Assembly (NCBI RefSeq): GCF_033568475.1
Contig: NC_133121.1
Span: 191,358,664 to 191,422,663 of the forward strand
Length of the DNA stretch: 64,000 nucleotides
Origin: Henckelia pumila
Lineage: Eukaryota; Streptophyta; Magnoliopsida; Lamiales; Gesneriaceae
Reading direction: 5' to 3'
Below the pieces are notes generated by a model, which searched no databases, was not told the origin of the DNA, and was given only the letters and a program-made list of their open reading frames with translations. Positions 22,501 to 33,064 of the stretch are shown piece after piece (position 1 is the stretch's first letter; every line of letters begins with the position of its first letter). Both the position numbers and the translations under genes were made by a program.

Positions 22501-25174
22501 ATGACACTCATTACCCAAAACGTTCTTCTCATTGAATTCCACACAGTATTCTATCTTACAGATCAAGGAATCGTGGATATGTTCAGAACAATTGAAGCTT
22601 CTGGGCTACAGAAATTCCTCGAAGGAGGAAAATCACTCTACAAGCAGGCACTACCCAAATTCTTTCAAACAGCAAAATTTGAAGACGGTGTTATCTCTGC
22701 ATCCCTGGGTGGAGAGTCTGTCCGCATCACATCTACGTACACTTTTCTCGACTTCATTCGATCTACCCAACCAGGGCATCACTGACTTTTCGGCAATCCC
22801 TGCCGAGACAAAGAAAAAAATGAAGAGTATGTACTCCATGACAGCCAAACCAATCCGCATTCTGTGCAAGAATAAGGAATTGAAGTTGGAATTCAAAATA
22901 TTGCATGACATCGTGGCCAAATATCTTCTGGCCAAAGCAGGTTCTTTCGATGCAATTACATCTAAAAAATTTGATGTTATGGTTGCTATCTCTGCTGGTA
23001 TTACCGTGAATTGGTTTACTGTTCTGTTCGATATTATATCAGCAATGATAACTGCTCCAACAGAACAATATCAAGGCTTTGTAGTACAGATTGGAGACAT
23101 CTTAATGATTTGAACATTCATCTGGGTCCATCCTCTGCACTTCATCCGCACAAGACTCTGAATGAGAGAGCAATTGAAGTATACAGAGCTAAGAAATTGA
23201 TAGACTTCAAACGTGGTACGTCTCACTTAGATGAGATTGAAGACTTGACTCTCCCAGATGAATCCAAACCACTGGAAATCGAAGCAGCCAAAGAAGCCTC
23301 ATCTCCCAAGAGAGCAGCACCCAGAAGGAAGACTGCAGCAAAGAGAAAATATGTAATTTATTCATCTGATTCAGAAACATCAGAGTCAGATCAAGTAACT
23401 CTTGCAGAAATTCTTGAGCCTCATCCACAGAAGAAAAGGAGAATAATCAGTCTTCCTCCTTGGATTCCTCTGCCTATCCAACCTGGACCAGTACCAACTA
23501 TTCCCATTTCTATGGTGGAAAGTGTTGTTCCTCTGGTCACTCAGATGAACATCACTACTCTCTGTTCTGGATTTTTCAAAAAGCCTGATGATGTCTCAGA
23601 TCCACAGTCAAATACTCAACAGCTAATTGATCTGACTGCTGATCGCATTGTAAAAAATGTAGATATAAACATGAAGATTTTTGACAAATGGGTATTTCAT
23701 CGCACTGAGGACCACTTCTCAAATATCAAGAATTTGGACAAGCTGGAAAGCATTGCAACTCTTGAGGATAGAATTCTTGAATGGGCTGAAATTCAAGTCA
23801 TCTCTCGAGCTCTGGAAATAAGAGAGTTTGTGAAAATTCGGCTTAAGGAAAGCATTCTTCGATCTCATATCCATGTACAGAGGTCAAAGCTCAATCCCAC
23901 GAGTTTGGATATTTTTGTTCAAACTGCCGCACTTAATAAACTGGAGAATGAAGCTCATTTGTTGACTGCAAATTCTCATTTAATGAGACAAGACTTTCCT
24001 CTGATATGCATTCTGCAATAGATGATCTAACCTTATCGGATGAACTTAGTCTGTATGCTGATCCAATCTCACCAATCGTCTCACTTGTTAGAGCCACTTC
24101 TCCTCCAAAGGAAGCTCTGATTATTGATGTCATTCCTACAAAACAATCTGATGTTGAATTCCTATATGAGGAACCACTGATCACACTACACCATGAAGAT
24201 CCATCGAGTGATAAAACCTTGGATGAATATCAAAATACAACCTCTGTGCCTCAAGAACCTTTGGCTCCTGGTATCTCTATTGAAAAACCACTGGTTGCAC
24301 AAGTTGTTCTTGAAGAAGTTCTGGATGAACATCAACTTTTATCCCAACATCAAACCATGGATGAAGCCCAGATGGACAATACTATTATTGAAGACTTCTT
24401 TGCAGAAGAAACCTTCGTTGAACCACCAGAACAAATGCTGACCTCCACTTTTGATCTGAACACAACAATTGTTCCTTTTGTTTTAGTTGAAGACCAAACT
24501 CAAGTATCATCAGCCGGATCAATAGAAACAATTTTGTCTGAACACTTGGTAATGGATCTGCCTCCTATCTTCGAGGTAGTTAGGACTGATCTGATTCACA
24601 GTATCTTCAGGCCTATTACCATCATGTTCAAAGTCACGTTGGCTCTTCCATCTGCCACTCTTTCGGAGATATCTATTTCAGAACAAGAGAATCCTCCAAA
24701 CTTACGGACGATGGTGTTCTTGAGACTCACGTCATTACTGCTCCATTACTTCAACTATGTGGATCTCCTCATTCTGAAGATGCTGCTCCTTCCACTTCTC
24801 ATCCGATTAATGTCAGTTCAGATACCTCTCTGTTTGAATCACTCTCTCATCTATCTGCTTTGGTATCCGAACTGCACGTAAATCAAATACAGAATTCTAC
24901 AGAGCTTCGAGATTTCAAGTCTCACATACACACCATAGTCAATAATATCAGTGAATCTGTCTTGAATTTTCGAAAGCAACATACAACAAAATATTTGAAC
25001 ATTATTCGGAAGCTTGATAGTCTAGAAGCCTCCACTGAAGCTCACAACAAGCAAATTAATGATACCTTTGGTACCCAACTCATCGTTATTCTAGATCTTT
25101 TATCTGAAAGTGGTGATGCCAAAAAGGGAGAAAAGACTATCTCATCTAAATACAAAGGCAAAGGAAAGAAGTAA
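22501..25174 (+). pseudogene. post-pol ORF of the Sirevirus-like element, copy 1, unknown function
   Basis: About 890 codons in several frames, with breaks near 22745, 23095, 24015 and 24720-24860. The N-terminus (MTLITQNVLLIEF, IVDMFRTIEASGLQKFL, FFQTAKFEDG) leads to a conserved-looking core with DLPNQGITDF, LHDIVAKYLLAKAGSFD and FDVMVAISAGITVNW. Next come a Lys/Arg-rich segment (SSPKRAAPRRKTAAKRKYV), an acidic/Pro-rich region, and a helical C-terminus (NFRKQHTTKYLNIIRKLDSL) ending SGDAKKGEKTIS and KGKGKK. Its position between pol and the LTR is that of the env-like ORF of Sireviruses, but I see no signal peptide or transmembrane segment. A related copy lies at 59297-62102. Function unknown. 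Confidence 0.7.
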
Positions 25175-25364
25175 AGATTATCAGATCAGAAGAAGAGCAG
25201 AGTAGATCAGATCAATGCAAAGATTTTCTTGGAAAATTAATTTTTGACATTATTTTGTCTAAAATTATTATTCGATCTATGACAAAACACTTATGGAAAG
25301 CTTTTTGATCTATCGATCTATCATCCTTATCGCAATTTGATCCGAATATTAACTTGGTTTTGAC

Positions 25365-25384
25365 ATCACCAAGAAGGGGGAAAT
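25365..25384 (+). other. polypurine tract of the copia element
   Basis: ATCACCAAGAAGGGGGAAAT lies directly before the 3' LTR. The second copy has ATCACCAAAAAGAAAGAAAT in the same place before its LTR (to 62444). Confidence 0.65.
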
Positions 25385-26505
25385 TTTTGGAGATCAAACT
25401 CTAAAGTTTCGGTGATAACAAGTCAAAACAAAACCAAGTAACAAAATAATTTAAGGAATAAATCTATTCGGACTCATCAAGATCGAAGTTTAAAGCTGCA
25501 AGATCAAATGTCCGATTTCCAGATGAACAAGTATTCGATCCACGTCACTTAGCGAACAAAGTCCTTCAACAGATCAAATTCAACAGACATCCACTTGAAC
25601 AATCAAGATCGATCAAGACAAATCAAGTAGCTATCAACCAGATCAAAGTCTCACTTCTAAGTAACCGTTGCTGAGGTTGTTGAAGTAAAAGAAAAAATCA
25701 TTTAATGATATTTTGAACGTTGATCGGTCTCCATCAAAGTCAAGATTTGTGAGCCAATTTATGAGATATGTTGGCGGCTAAATCTCAGAGATTGTTGGCG
25801 GCTCACTGGCTACTTTTGAAAGCTATAAATACTCGAGAATCTCAAAGATTCAAATATGAGACCAAGATTGAAAATCACAAGCTATCAAAATCAAAGTTCA
25901 TTCAAGTCAAAAATCCTTCACTCAGCATAATAACTCAGATACCCATATCATCAGATCAAAGTCTCGACATTCTGAGTTAGAGAATATTTCAAAGATCGAT
26001 CAAGTCCAAAGTAGAACATACAAAATCGATCCAGATCAAAACCATTCACATCTATCCAGATCAAATCACCGAAGCACATTCTGTAGCTTCATTTTTATAA
26101 ACTCAAAGCAGAGAGTTTGTTCTGCTTCAAGAGAGAGTATTGCTAGGAGTTCCTCTCAAAGTATTTATTGGATTGGATTTGTACAAAGTATTGTATAAAT
26201 CAAAGTTTTCTAGTGGAATACTTTTGGAAATAGAAGAAGAGGTGACATAGGAGAATTCATCTTCGAACATCCAGAAACAACTCTATCTCTTTACTTACTG
26301 CATTTACATTATTCTATCTGTCTTAGCCTTATAAGTATTCAATCTGCGAGAAAGATTTCTTCCGCCAGATAATTTTAGATTTTTCAAGCAGATAAAAGTT
26401 TTAAGCAACAAAACTTCTGTCTGACTTTCACAAATCAGATCGAAGAAAATCTAAATTTTAAATAGTGTATTCACCCCCTCTCTACACATATTTTCGATCC
26501 TAACA
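25385..26505 (+). repeat. copia 3' LTR
   Basis: About 1.12 kb. It starts TTTTGGAGATC (a degraded TGTTG start, by alignment with the LTR at 62445) and ends CGATCCTAACA. Both LTRs share GGTGATAACAA near the start and a stretch around TTGTATAAATCAAAG...TCTAGT near the end, although that second stretch is most obvious against the fragment at 63771. Confidence 0.7.
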
Positions 26506-26692
26506 TCATATTTTCAAAAATAGTTAAATTGTCTACCAGGTAACCGAGATTTTTAATATAACTCTTTGTTGCAAAAAAATATAAAGGAAATTACCTTTTA
26601 AAAAAAAACAAACAAACTAAATAAATAATTAAATAGTGCTTAGAAAAGCTTCTTCGATTAATTTGGCTAACATCCTAAATTAGGATCGAAAG
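26506..26692. other. non-coding AT-rich sequence
   Basis: Nothing recognisable before the SINE target duplication. Confidence 0.5.
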
Positions 26693-26706
26693 TGAGTTTT
26701 GAGAAG

Positions 26707-26923
26707 TCACAAGGGTATCTAAGTTGGTGTAGTATGTGAATTTTTGGCTAGATGTCAGAAGTTTGATTCGTCATATACCAACACCTTTTGGACTGTCTGT
26801 CACACACGCTTGCCTAGTGCGGTTTACCTGACTAGCATAGTTTGCAGGCTATTGCGTTATTTTAAGAGTTTATCCGGTGCGCACCAAAATCTAGCAGATG
26901 CAGGTTCCACGTCATAAAAAAGA
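26707..26923 (+). mobile_element. tRNA-derived SINE (Au-like)
   Basis: A 217-bp element with a B-box-like GTTTGATTCGT at 26761-26771 and an A-box-like TAAGTTGGTGTAG at about 26720. The 3' part, with CCGGTGCGCACC, AGCAGATGCAGGTTCC and GTCATAAAAAA, resembles the 3' end of Au-type plant SINEs as I remember them. It is flanked by identical 14-bp direct repeats TGAGTTTTGAGAAG (26693-26706 and 26924-26937), the mark of LINE-dependent retroposition. Confidence 0.8.
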
Positions 26924-26937
26924 TGAGTTTTGAGAAG

Positions 26938-27789
26938 AGTGAATAAACTCTATAAATATTTTGCGATTAAAATAGCTACAACAGTTCGTTCTTAAAATAT
27001 TCAAAATCAAACACCAAGACATTATATTTTTCGGTTTTCAAACATAGCAGAAGACGCATTTGGTTGAAATTTTTTATCCAACTATCATATGTAATATTTT
27101 GGTATTTATAGAACACATAAAATGCTAATAGTGTTGTACTCTACCTCAAAAATACTATAAAATATCAATGCAAACGAATTAGTCCGCAAGTTTACCGTGT
27201 CAAGTTTTAGTATAGAAAAAAAAATATCGGTTGTTGTTCCATTAAGACAAACTAGCAAATACTAAATAAAATTATTTAAACTATATTTAACCTATGTAAG
27301 ATGACCGAACAATTTAGAATACATAAAATATAGAAAGATGAAAACTGAAATTCCAACCATCACAATTAAAACTACAAAGAAAATCAATAGGAAAAAAATA
27401 GTTAATATTTTAGTTCACTGTCGCAATCCCTTACTATTCTCTTATTATTTTTAATTGAAATACCATTTATTTCTAAGGCTATGAGTTTTCTGAATTTATT
27501 TAATATACTCTCTCGAGCTATATCAAACCTAATATTGATTTTCAATATCGTTAACTTATTTAACAAACAATATCACATTAAATATATATATATAAATCTC
27601 TAGCCTTCAATTAAATAATCTATAGCTATCACACATATTTGATTTAATCTTTCGATTTCAATCTAAATCCAAGGCTTGAAATATTTTTTCATATAATAAT
27701 TTCATCTATCAATCTCGATTATAATTCTCAAAATATTTTTTTTTATAAGTTTTCACATGTGAATTTAAATTAAATGTTGTCACATGGGT
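26938..27789. other. non-coding AT-rich sequence
   Basis: No gene, RNA or element could be recognised. A short (TA)n run occurs near 27583-27592. Confidence 0.5.
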
Positions 27790-30178
27790 GATTCTATGCA
27801 ACATCAAGAGTGTGTATTGTACAAGGTGTTCGCAGTTCGAACACTTAAAAAACTAAAAGTACCGATAGGTCATGTTTGATATTAATAGAAGTATTACCTC
27901 CCTGAGCCAATCAGACTAAATTTTGCGTCTTCTGATACAAGTAGTACGCTTCTTTGATACGAGTGTACAAATTCGGCTCAGCAAGAACTGAGAAAACATG
28001 CATCCCCTGTTTCTCTTTATCGTGACGTAACGTGAATTCTAAAGAAAAACACCCATGAATAGTATTGGACACTGAATTGGTACTAAGTTAACTTGCATAC
28101 ACTCTGCGGCTAAGTGCATCAGCAATCGGATTCATAGAACCTGAATGGTGAATGGTATATGATATCACAATCGTAATCTTTCAGCAGATCCATCTACTGC
28201 ATTGTCTCATGTTCAACTCAGATGAGTGAACAGATACTTCAAACACTTATGATCCGAGTAGAACTCGGATCTCTCACCATAAAAGTAGTGGTGCCAGATC
28301 TTCAGTGAAAAAAAATAAAATTATCTGCTAGCTCTAAATCATGCACTAGGTAATTCTAACCACGTGATTTCAACTGTCTGGAGGCATATGCAATAACATG
28401 ATCATTTTGAATCAACACACATCCCAGGCCATGAAGAGATACATTAGTGTAGACTATAAAACTATCAGAACCAGATGGAAAATCCAACACAAGGTTTGTC
28501 ATCAAATGTCGTCGCAATTCTTGGAAGCTCTCCTCGCACTCTAATGACAAAAAAAATTGAACATATTTTCTTGTCAACTGAGTCAATGGTCAAGATATAT
28601 GCGAGAAGATCCTTATAAAACGACAATAATACATTTCCATACCCAAGATAATCCGAATCTCAGAAGCCAACATTGGGACGAGACCAATTCAGAATAGCCT
28701 TTGTCTTACTAGGATCAATGGAAACCCCGTCTTTAGAAATCACATGACCAAGGAAAACCACTCAATATATCCTGAACTCGCATGTATTCAGCCTGGCTTA
28801 CAACTCTTTCTTTTGAAAAGTTTGCAGAACTATCGTCAGATGATAAACATGCTCATCAATGCTGTGAGAATTGAACTGGATGTCGTTGATGAACACTACG
28901 ATGAAAGTATCAATAAAATATCTAAAAACTCTGTTAATTAGATCCATAAATACTGCAGGTACCAAAATACATCACTAAGAACTCATAGTGATTATAACCC
29001 ATACAAAACGTTGTCATTGGAATATCCTTGTCGCGGACTCGCAACTGATGATAATCAGACCTCAGATCAATCTTGGAATACAATGAAGTCATATGAAGCT
29101 GATAAAAAAAATCATCATTACGTGGCAAAGGATACTTATTCTTGATCTGCGCTCGGTTCAACTGTATGTAGTCAATACAGAGATTCATAGAACCATATTT
29201 CTTATTGACAAAAAGAATTGGAGCTCCCTAAGGTGAAATTCTCGGAAGGATATAACCCTTATCCAATAGATCCTGCAACTATTGTTTCAAATCTCTTATC
29301 TCTGACGATGCCAGACGATAAAGCACATGGGAAATAGGCATTGTCCCCGGCATAATCTCAATCCAAAACTCAACCTCCTGCATAGGTGGAAGTCCTGGAA
29401 TCTTATTAGGAAACACATCTGGATACCCTCTAACCATTGGAATATCCTGGATAGCAACACCTTCCGTGGATGTATCGATGGCATATATAAGTTAGTCTTT
29501 CTTGTCAGACTCTAAAGCATGACAGACTTCCAGAGCAGATACCACCGACATCGGGGGTTGCGCTCCCTCACCATATAAATACCATAGTTCGCCATCCTCT
29601 GGGCGAAATTAAACAATCCTCTGATAAATATACATTGTGGCTCGGTACGACATCAATATATCAATCCCAATGATGCAATCAAAATCATCAATTTCCAAAT
29701 TCATCAAGTTGGCACTCAACAGATTCCCATCAATCTCAAGATAACAACCTAATACTAGATGCTAAGACAAAACCTCCCGTCCCATCAGAGTAGACACAGG
29801 CGACACAACATGTAAAAGACTGTAGGCAACATATACCTCTTGGAAAATCGTGCATAAATAAATTAATGCAAGGATCCGTTATCAATAAAAAAGTGCAGGT
29901 ATACCACATAGCAAAAAATATTACCTGCAATCATCCGCTCACTCTCGGCCTTGGTCGGATCCTCGTTAAGAGCGAACACCTGTACTTGGACTCGCAGACA
30001 CAAATTAGAAAGACCCTGCAGTGCTGGTGGCTGGCGTGACTGAACAAAATCTTGAGAACCACTACCGGATCTTCCCTGAGGATAGTATTTATTCATTAAA
30101 ACATCTCACCACATAGATAACAGGCACCAGGCACCAGATGATCTATGGCAATCTCAGTTGGATGTTTTCTCATGTAAT
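27790..30178 (-). pseudogene. chromovirus A pol: CCHC knuckle, protease, RT, RNase H, start of integrase
   Basis: All in minus-strand frames with many stops and shifts. The knuckle remnant near 30170-30110 includes HPTEIAIDHLVPGACYLCGE. The protease-to-RT link (about 29880-29560) has DDFDCIIGIDILMSYRATM and AQPPMSVVSALE. RT has [18 protein letters not shown] (29.17 kb), [30 protein letters not shown], and the catalytic block reading VVFINDIQ at about 28894-28873, where FIDD is usual: the first catalytic Asp is Asn (codon 28887-28885). RNase H has VVYTD-like FIVYTNVSLHGLGCVLIQN and VIAYASRQLKSR. An integrase N-terminus resembling EPNLYTRIKEAYY closes the readable part. Confidence 0.85.
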
Positions 30179-30962
30179 GATCACAACGATTGTAGTAACC
30201 CATATCCCATTTTATGAGATTAAATGGTTAGACATGATTAAGGGATTTTAATCGTACATTAATCAATTGATTAATCTGATAAAAAATGTGGAATCAGGAC
30301 TTTGTAACCACCGAAGAGATCGGACCTTCCGAAGTAGGCTCAGAAACACAAAAAAAAACAGCTGAGATCGGAAACAAAAGGTGAGTTCGGACCTTCCGAA
30401 TGTGAGATCGGAGCTTCTGAAGGTTAGGCCATGCTGAAAAAAGTGCAGGTATACCACATAACAGAAAATATTACCTGCAATCATTGGCCGGATCCTCGTT
30501 AAGAGAAAATACCTATACTTGGGCTCGCAGACGCAAAGTAGAAAGACCCTGCGGTGATGGTGGTTGGCGTGACTGAACAAAATCTTGAGAACCACTACCG
30601 GATCTTCCCTGAGGACAATATTTCTTCATGTGCCCCATCTCACAAAAAATATAACAGGCACCAGATGATTTATGGCACTCTCAGTTGGATGTTTCCTCCT
30701 GCAATGATCACAACGATTGTAGTAACCCGTATCACATTTTATGAGCTTAAATGGTTAGGAATGATTAAGGGATTTCAATCTAAATTAATCAATTGATTAA
30801 TCGGATCAAAAATTTGGAATCAAGACTTCGGAACCACCGAAGAAATCGTACCTTCCGAAGTAGGCTCAGAAACATCGAACAAAAGCAGCTGATATCGGAA
30901 GCAAAAGGTGAGTTCAGACCTTTCGAATGTGAGATCGGAGCTTCCGAAGGTTAGGCCATGCA
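29894..30962. repeat. tandem duplication of about 530 bp
   Basis: Unit 1 (about 29894-30432) and unit 2 (about 30445-30962) share the same succession: GCAGGTATACCACATA, the protease/knuckle segment, GTAGTAACCC and the start of the LTR, through to GAAGGTTAGGCCATGC. The unit crosses the junction between chromovirus coding sequence and the solo LTR, so it arose after the LTR was in place. Confidence 0.8.
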
Positions 30963-31648
30963 CACTAGTGATGTGTCTTTAGCATTTGGACACGTAGACA
31001 CATGCAGGAGATCGGAACTTTCGAAGGGAGAGTTCGGAGCTTTTGAACAGGGCAGTTTGGCACGTGAAAGACATGCAGAGATTGGAGCTTCCGAACCTTT
31101 GTCTATAAATAGGGGCCGAATCCTCACAATCCAGTGTGTGGTTGAGGTGTTTGAGTGTGTATCGGACGAGTGTGTGGAGGTACCCAGCGAATTTGACCCC
31201 AGATGATACTACATACTCATTGGCACCCAGACTGAGTAGATATCGTGTTAACCAGTACCCAGTCATTTACATGCATCATACTAGGTTAGTATACTCGTGC
31301 TTATCATATTGAGCGTAGTCGCTCATGTCCAATATGTTGTTTCTTGGACACCATATTCGATGGGGAAGGTCTCAGATTAGACGAAGTCGGTGGGTCGAGG
31401 CAGGGTTGAGAGCTAGTGTTGTGGTTGCAGTGAGTTCCATTAGTTCAGTATTGTTTTTATTGGTTAGTCGATTTGGTAGTTAAAACAGGTCGTTAACTTT
31501 TGGTTTAGTTACCGGATGTATTCTGTCGGCTTGGCTTGTAAACATGGTTTTTATTTTCCACTGTTATTCTATTTTTTGCATTGCTTAAGTTATCTTGGTT
31601 GCATTCTTATCAATACTAGTAGTAGGTTATCCGGGTAGGGTCACTACA
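30718..31648 (+). repeat. chromovirus-type solo LTR inside chromovirus A
   Basis: About 930 bp from TGTAGTAACCCG to GGGTAGGGTCACTACA. The ends form the usual TG...CA inverted pair. No primer-binding site follows, and the chromovirus gag frame (minus strand) resumes directly on the right. The flanking 5-mers ACGAT and ACAAC agree at three of five positions, so a target duplication is not proven. It contains the TTCGGAAG/TTCCGAA hairpin motifs common to this LTR family. Confidence 0.7.
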
Positions 31649-32469
31649 ACAACCCTCCTCCTCCTCCTCCTCCTCCTCCTCCTTCTTCTTCTTTCCAAAA
31701 CGGAACACACAACTAATACCAGAAGAAGAAGACGTAGAACCCTGCTTTTTTTTTTTGAAAGACTGAGAATGTGACCCCAGAGAACTAACAGGATGAGAAG
31801 ACTGCAAAAACTTGGCATGGTTTATACTGATCTCTGCCTGACAGCAATGGTTCACCAAACCCTCATAAGAAGTCGGATTATCACAGACTGTGACCCAATT
31901 GAATATCTCCTTGTTCAGACCCTATAGGAAATGGTCTACTTTGACTCAAAACTGGCATTAATGTGCGGACAAAACGACAACAGATCAATGAATTTCTGCT
32001 AGTACTCATCAATAATTTCATAGAAACCTAGTTTAGATTCAGCAACTCAATTGACTATGCTTGGAGAAGAGCCGGAGGAAAGTACAGATTCAGAAAATCC
32101 TTGCAAAAATTAGATCACAGTACCTGTCCTGGCTCACGAAAAAACTACGCAGACACGGATCTCTACCGTTTCCAGGCTCGCCCCTCTAGAAGAAACACTA
32201 CAACCTCCATCTTTTGCTCCTCGGAACAGTCAAAGGCTCGAAAACAACTCTCTATAAACTCAAGCCAATCCTCCATAGCCTCAGGAGTCTCGCATCCAAC
32301 CAAAGGCTTGGGTCCCATGCAGGAACCGGTAACTCAAAGAGACTACGACCCTCAAAATGATGGCAGTGTCCTCGCGGACGTCTCTGGGCATCCTCAGCAT
32401 CCCAACGACCAACACTGCATGCCATGGCTCTCATCATCATGACCATCCATTTGAAAATATAATGCACAT
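31649..32469 (-). pseudogene. chromovirus A gag
   Basis: Minus-strand gag remnant with several stops. Visible are a retrotransposon-gag core (CFRAF... EEQK, VFLLEGRAW near 32250-32190) and, towards its C-terminus, FLQSSHPVSSLGSHSQSF and a Ser-rich then Lys/Glu-rich run (about 31760-31650) encoded by a trinucleotide microsatellite. Its N-terminal leader continues at 41930 on the other side of the Tat-like element. Confidence 0.7.
31654..31696. repeat. (CCT)n/(CTT)n microsatellite in gag
   Basis: A run of CCT units followed by CTT units. On the coding (minus) strand it gives consecutive Lys then Glu codons. Confidence 0.9.
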
Positions 32470-33024
32470 TGATACCCCACGAGTGGGCTCATCACATGTT
32501 TAAGTTCAACAGAGGCCCATAAACTATGGTTTGAGTCTCATTCTATGGGGTAGGGTTGGCCTATGAAGGAAGTGTGTAAGAAGAGGTATGTTGGCTCCCA
32601 GAGGTGAGGGAGAGCCCTATCAAGTTGGACCGTAGCATAAGGTGGGCGAGCCCTAGGGAGGACGAGCCCTAAGGAGGTAAACTTGGGTTCGTGTCTTGGG
32701 TTGTCTTTGGAGGGAAAGCTCGGAAGTAGAGGCCCGTGAATTACACGCTCGTGGTCCCGTACAAAGTGTTTGTGGTCCCCTACCTTGCCTCCTATAAATA
32801 CGGGTTCGCTCTCTTCATTTGCAACTAATTCACTTTTATTTTGAGGGGCTCCCAAGCTTCTCTTACTCTTATTCATTCACGTACTTGACTTGAGCGTCGG
32901 AGAAGATAAGCCGGGACACCCTCTCGGCCCCCTCTAACATTATTTTCTTGATTTCAGGTTCCTCTCCGGATTTGAAGCTTTGGGCTTGAGTTGGATCTGG
33001 ACCCTTATATTTTAGTGAGTATCA
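32470..33024 (+). repeat. 5' LTR of the Tat-like element
   Basis: 555 bp, from TGATACCCCACGAG to TTTAGTGAGTATCA. The paired 3' LTR at 41276 is about 100 bp longer because of a block near 41440-41535 that is absent here. Confidence 0.85.
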
Positions 33025-33025
33025 C

Positions 33026-33041
33026 TTGGCACCGTCTGTGG
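33026..33041 (+). other. primer-binding site of the Tat-like element
   Basis: TTGGCACCGTCTGTGG lies one base after the LTR, matching the TGGC(A/G)CCGTCTGTGG-type site usual in plant Tat-like elements. Confidence 0.8.
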
Positions 33042-33064
33042 TAAGATTGAGTTAAGACGTAGAG

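Larger units (their letters stand above)
1028..26505 (+). mobile_element. Sirevirus-like Ty1/copia retrotransposon, 5' truncated, split by a Helitron
   Basis: Coding order is protease, GAG-pre-integrase, integrase, [Helitron], reverse transcriptase, RNase H, which is the copia order. The RNase H block (DADHAGCRIDRKSTSGTCQF) and a long extra ORF between pol and the 3' LTR suggest the SIRE/Maximus (Sirevirus) lineage. Gag and the 5' LTR are missing on the left. The parts in order are 1028-2330, 18749-20590 (pol), an antisense-ORF spacer (20591-22500), the post-pol ORF (22501-25174), a polypurine tract and the 3' LTR (25385-26505). Several stops and frameshifts show the copy is dead. The lineage call rests on motif recognition only. 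Confidence 0.8.

Noticed and set aside
22501-25174. Calling the post-pol ORF an envelope gene
   Set aside because: Only the position fits. No signal peptide, transmembrane segment or fusion-like region was seen.
26690-26940. A functional tRNA gene at the SINE
   Set aside because: The B box and A box are degenerate, no cloverleaf is evident, and the A-rich end with flanking direct repeats indicates retroposition.
31616-31858. Minus-strand Lys/Glu-rich protein as a separate gene
   Set aside because: It lies in chromovirus gag; the charged run is a trinucleotide microsatellite, and part of the frame runs into the LTR.
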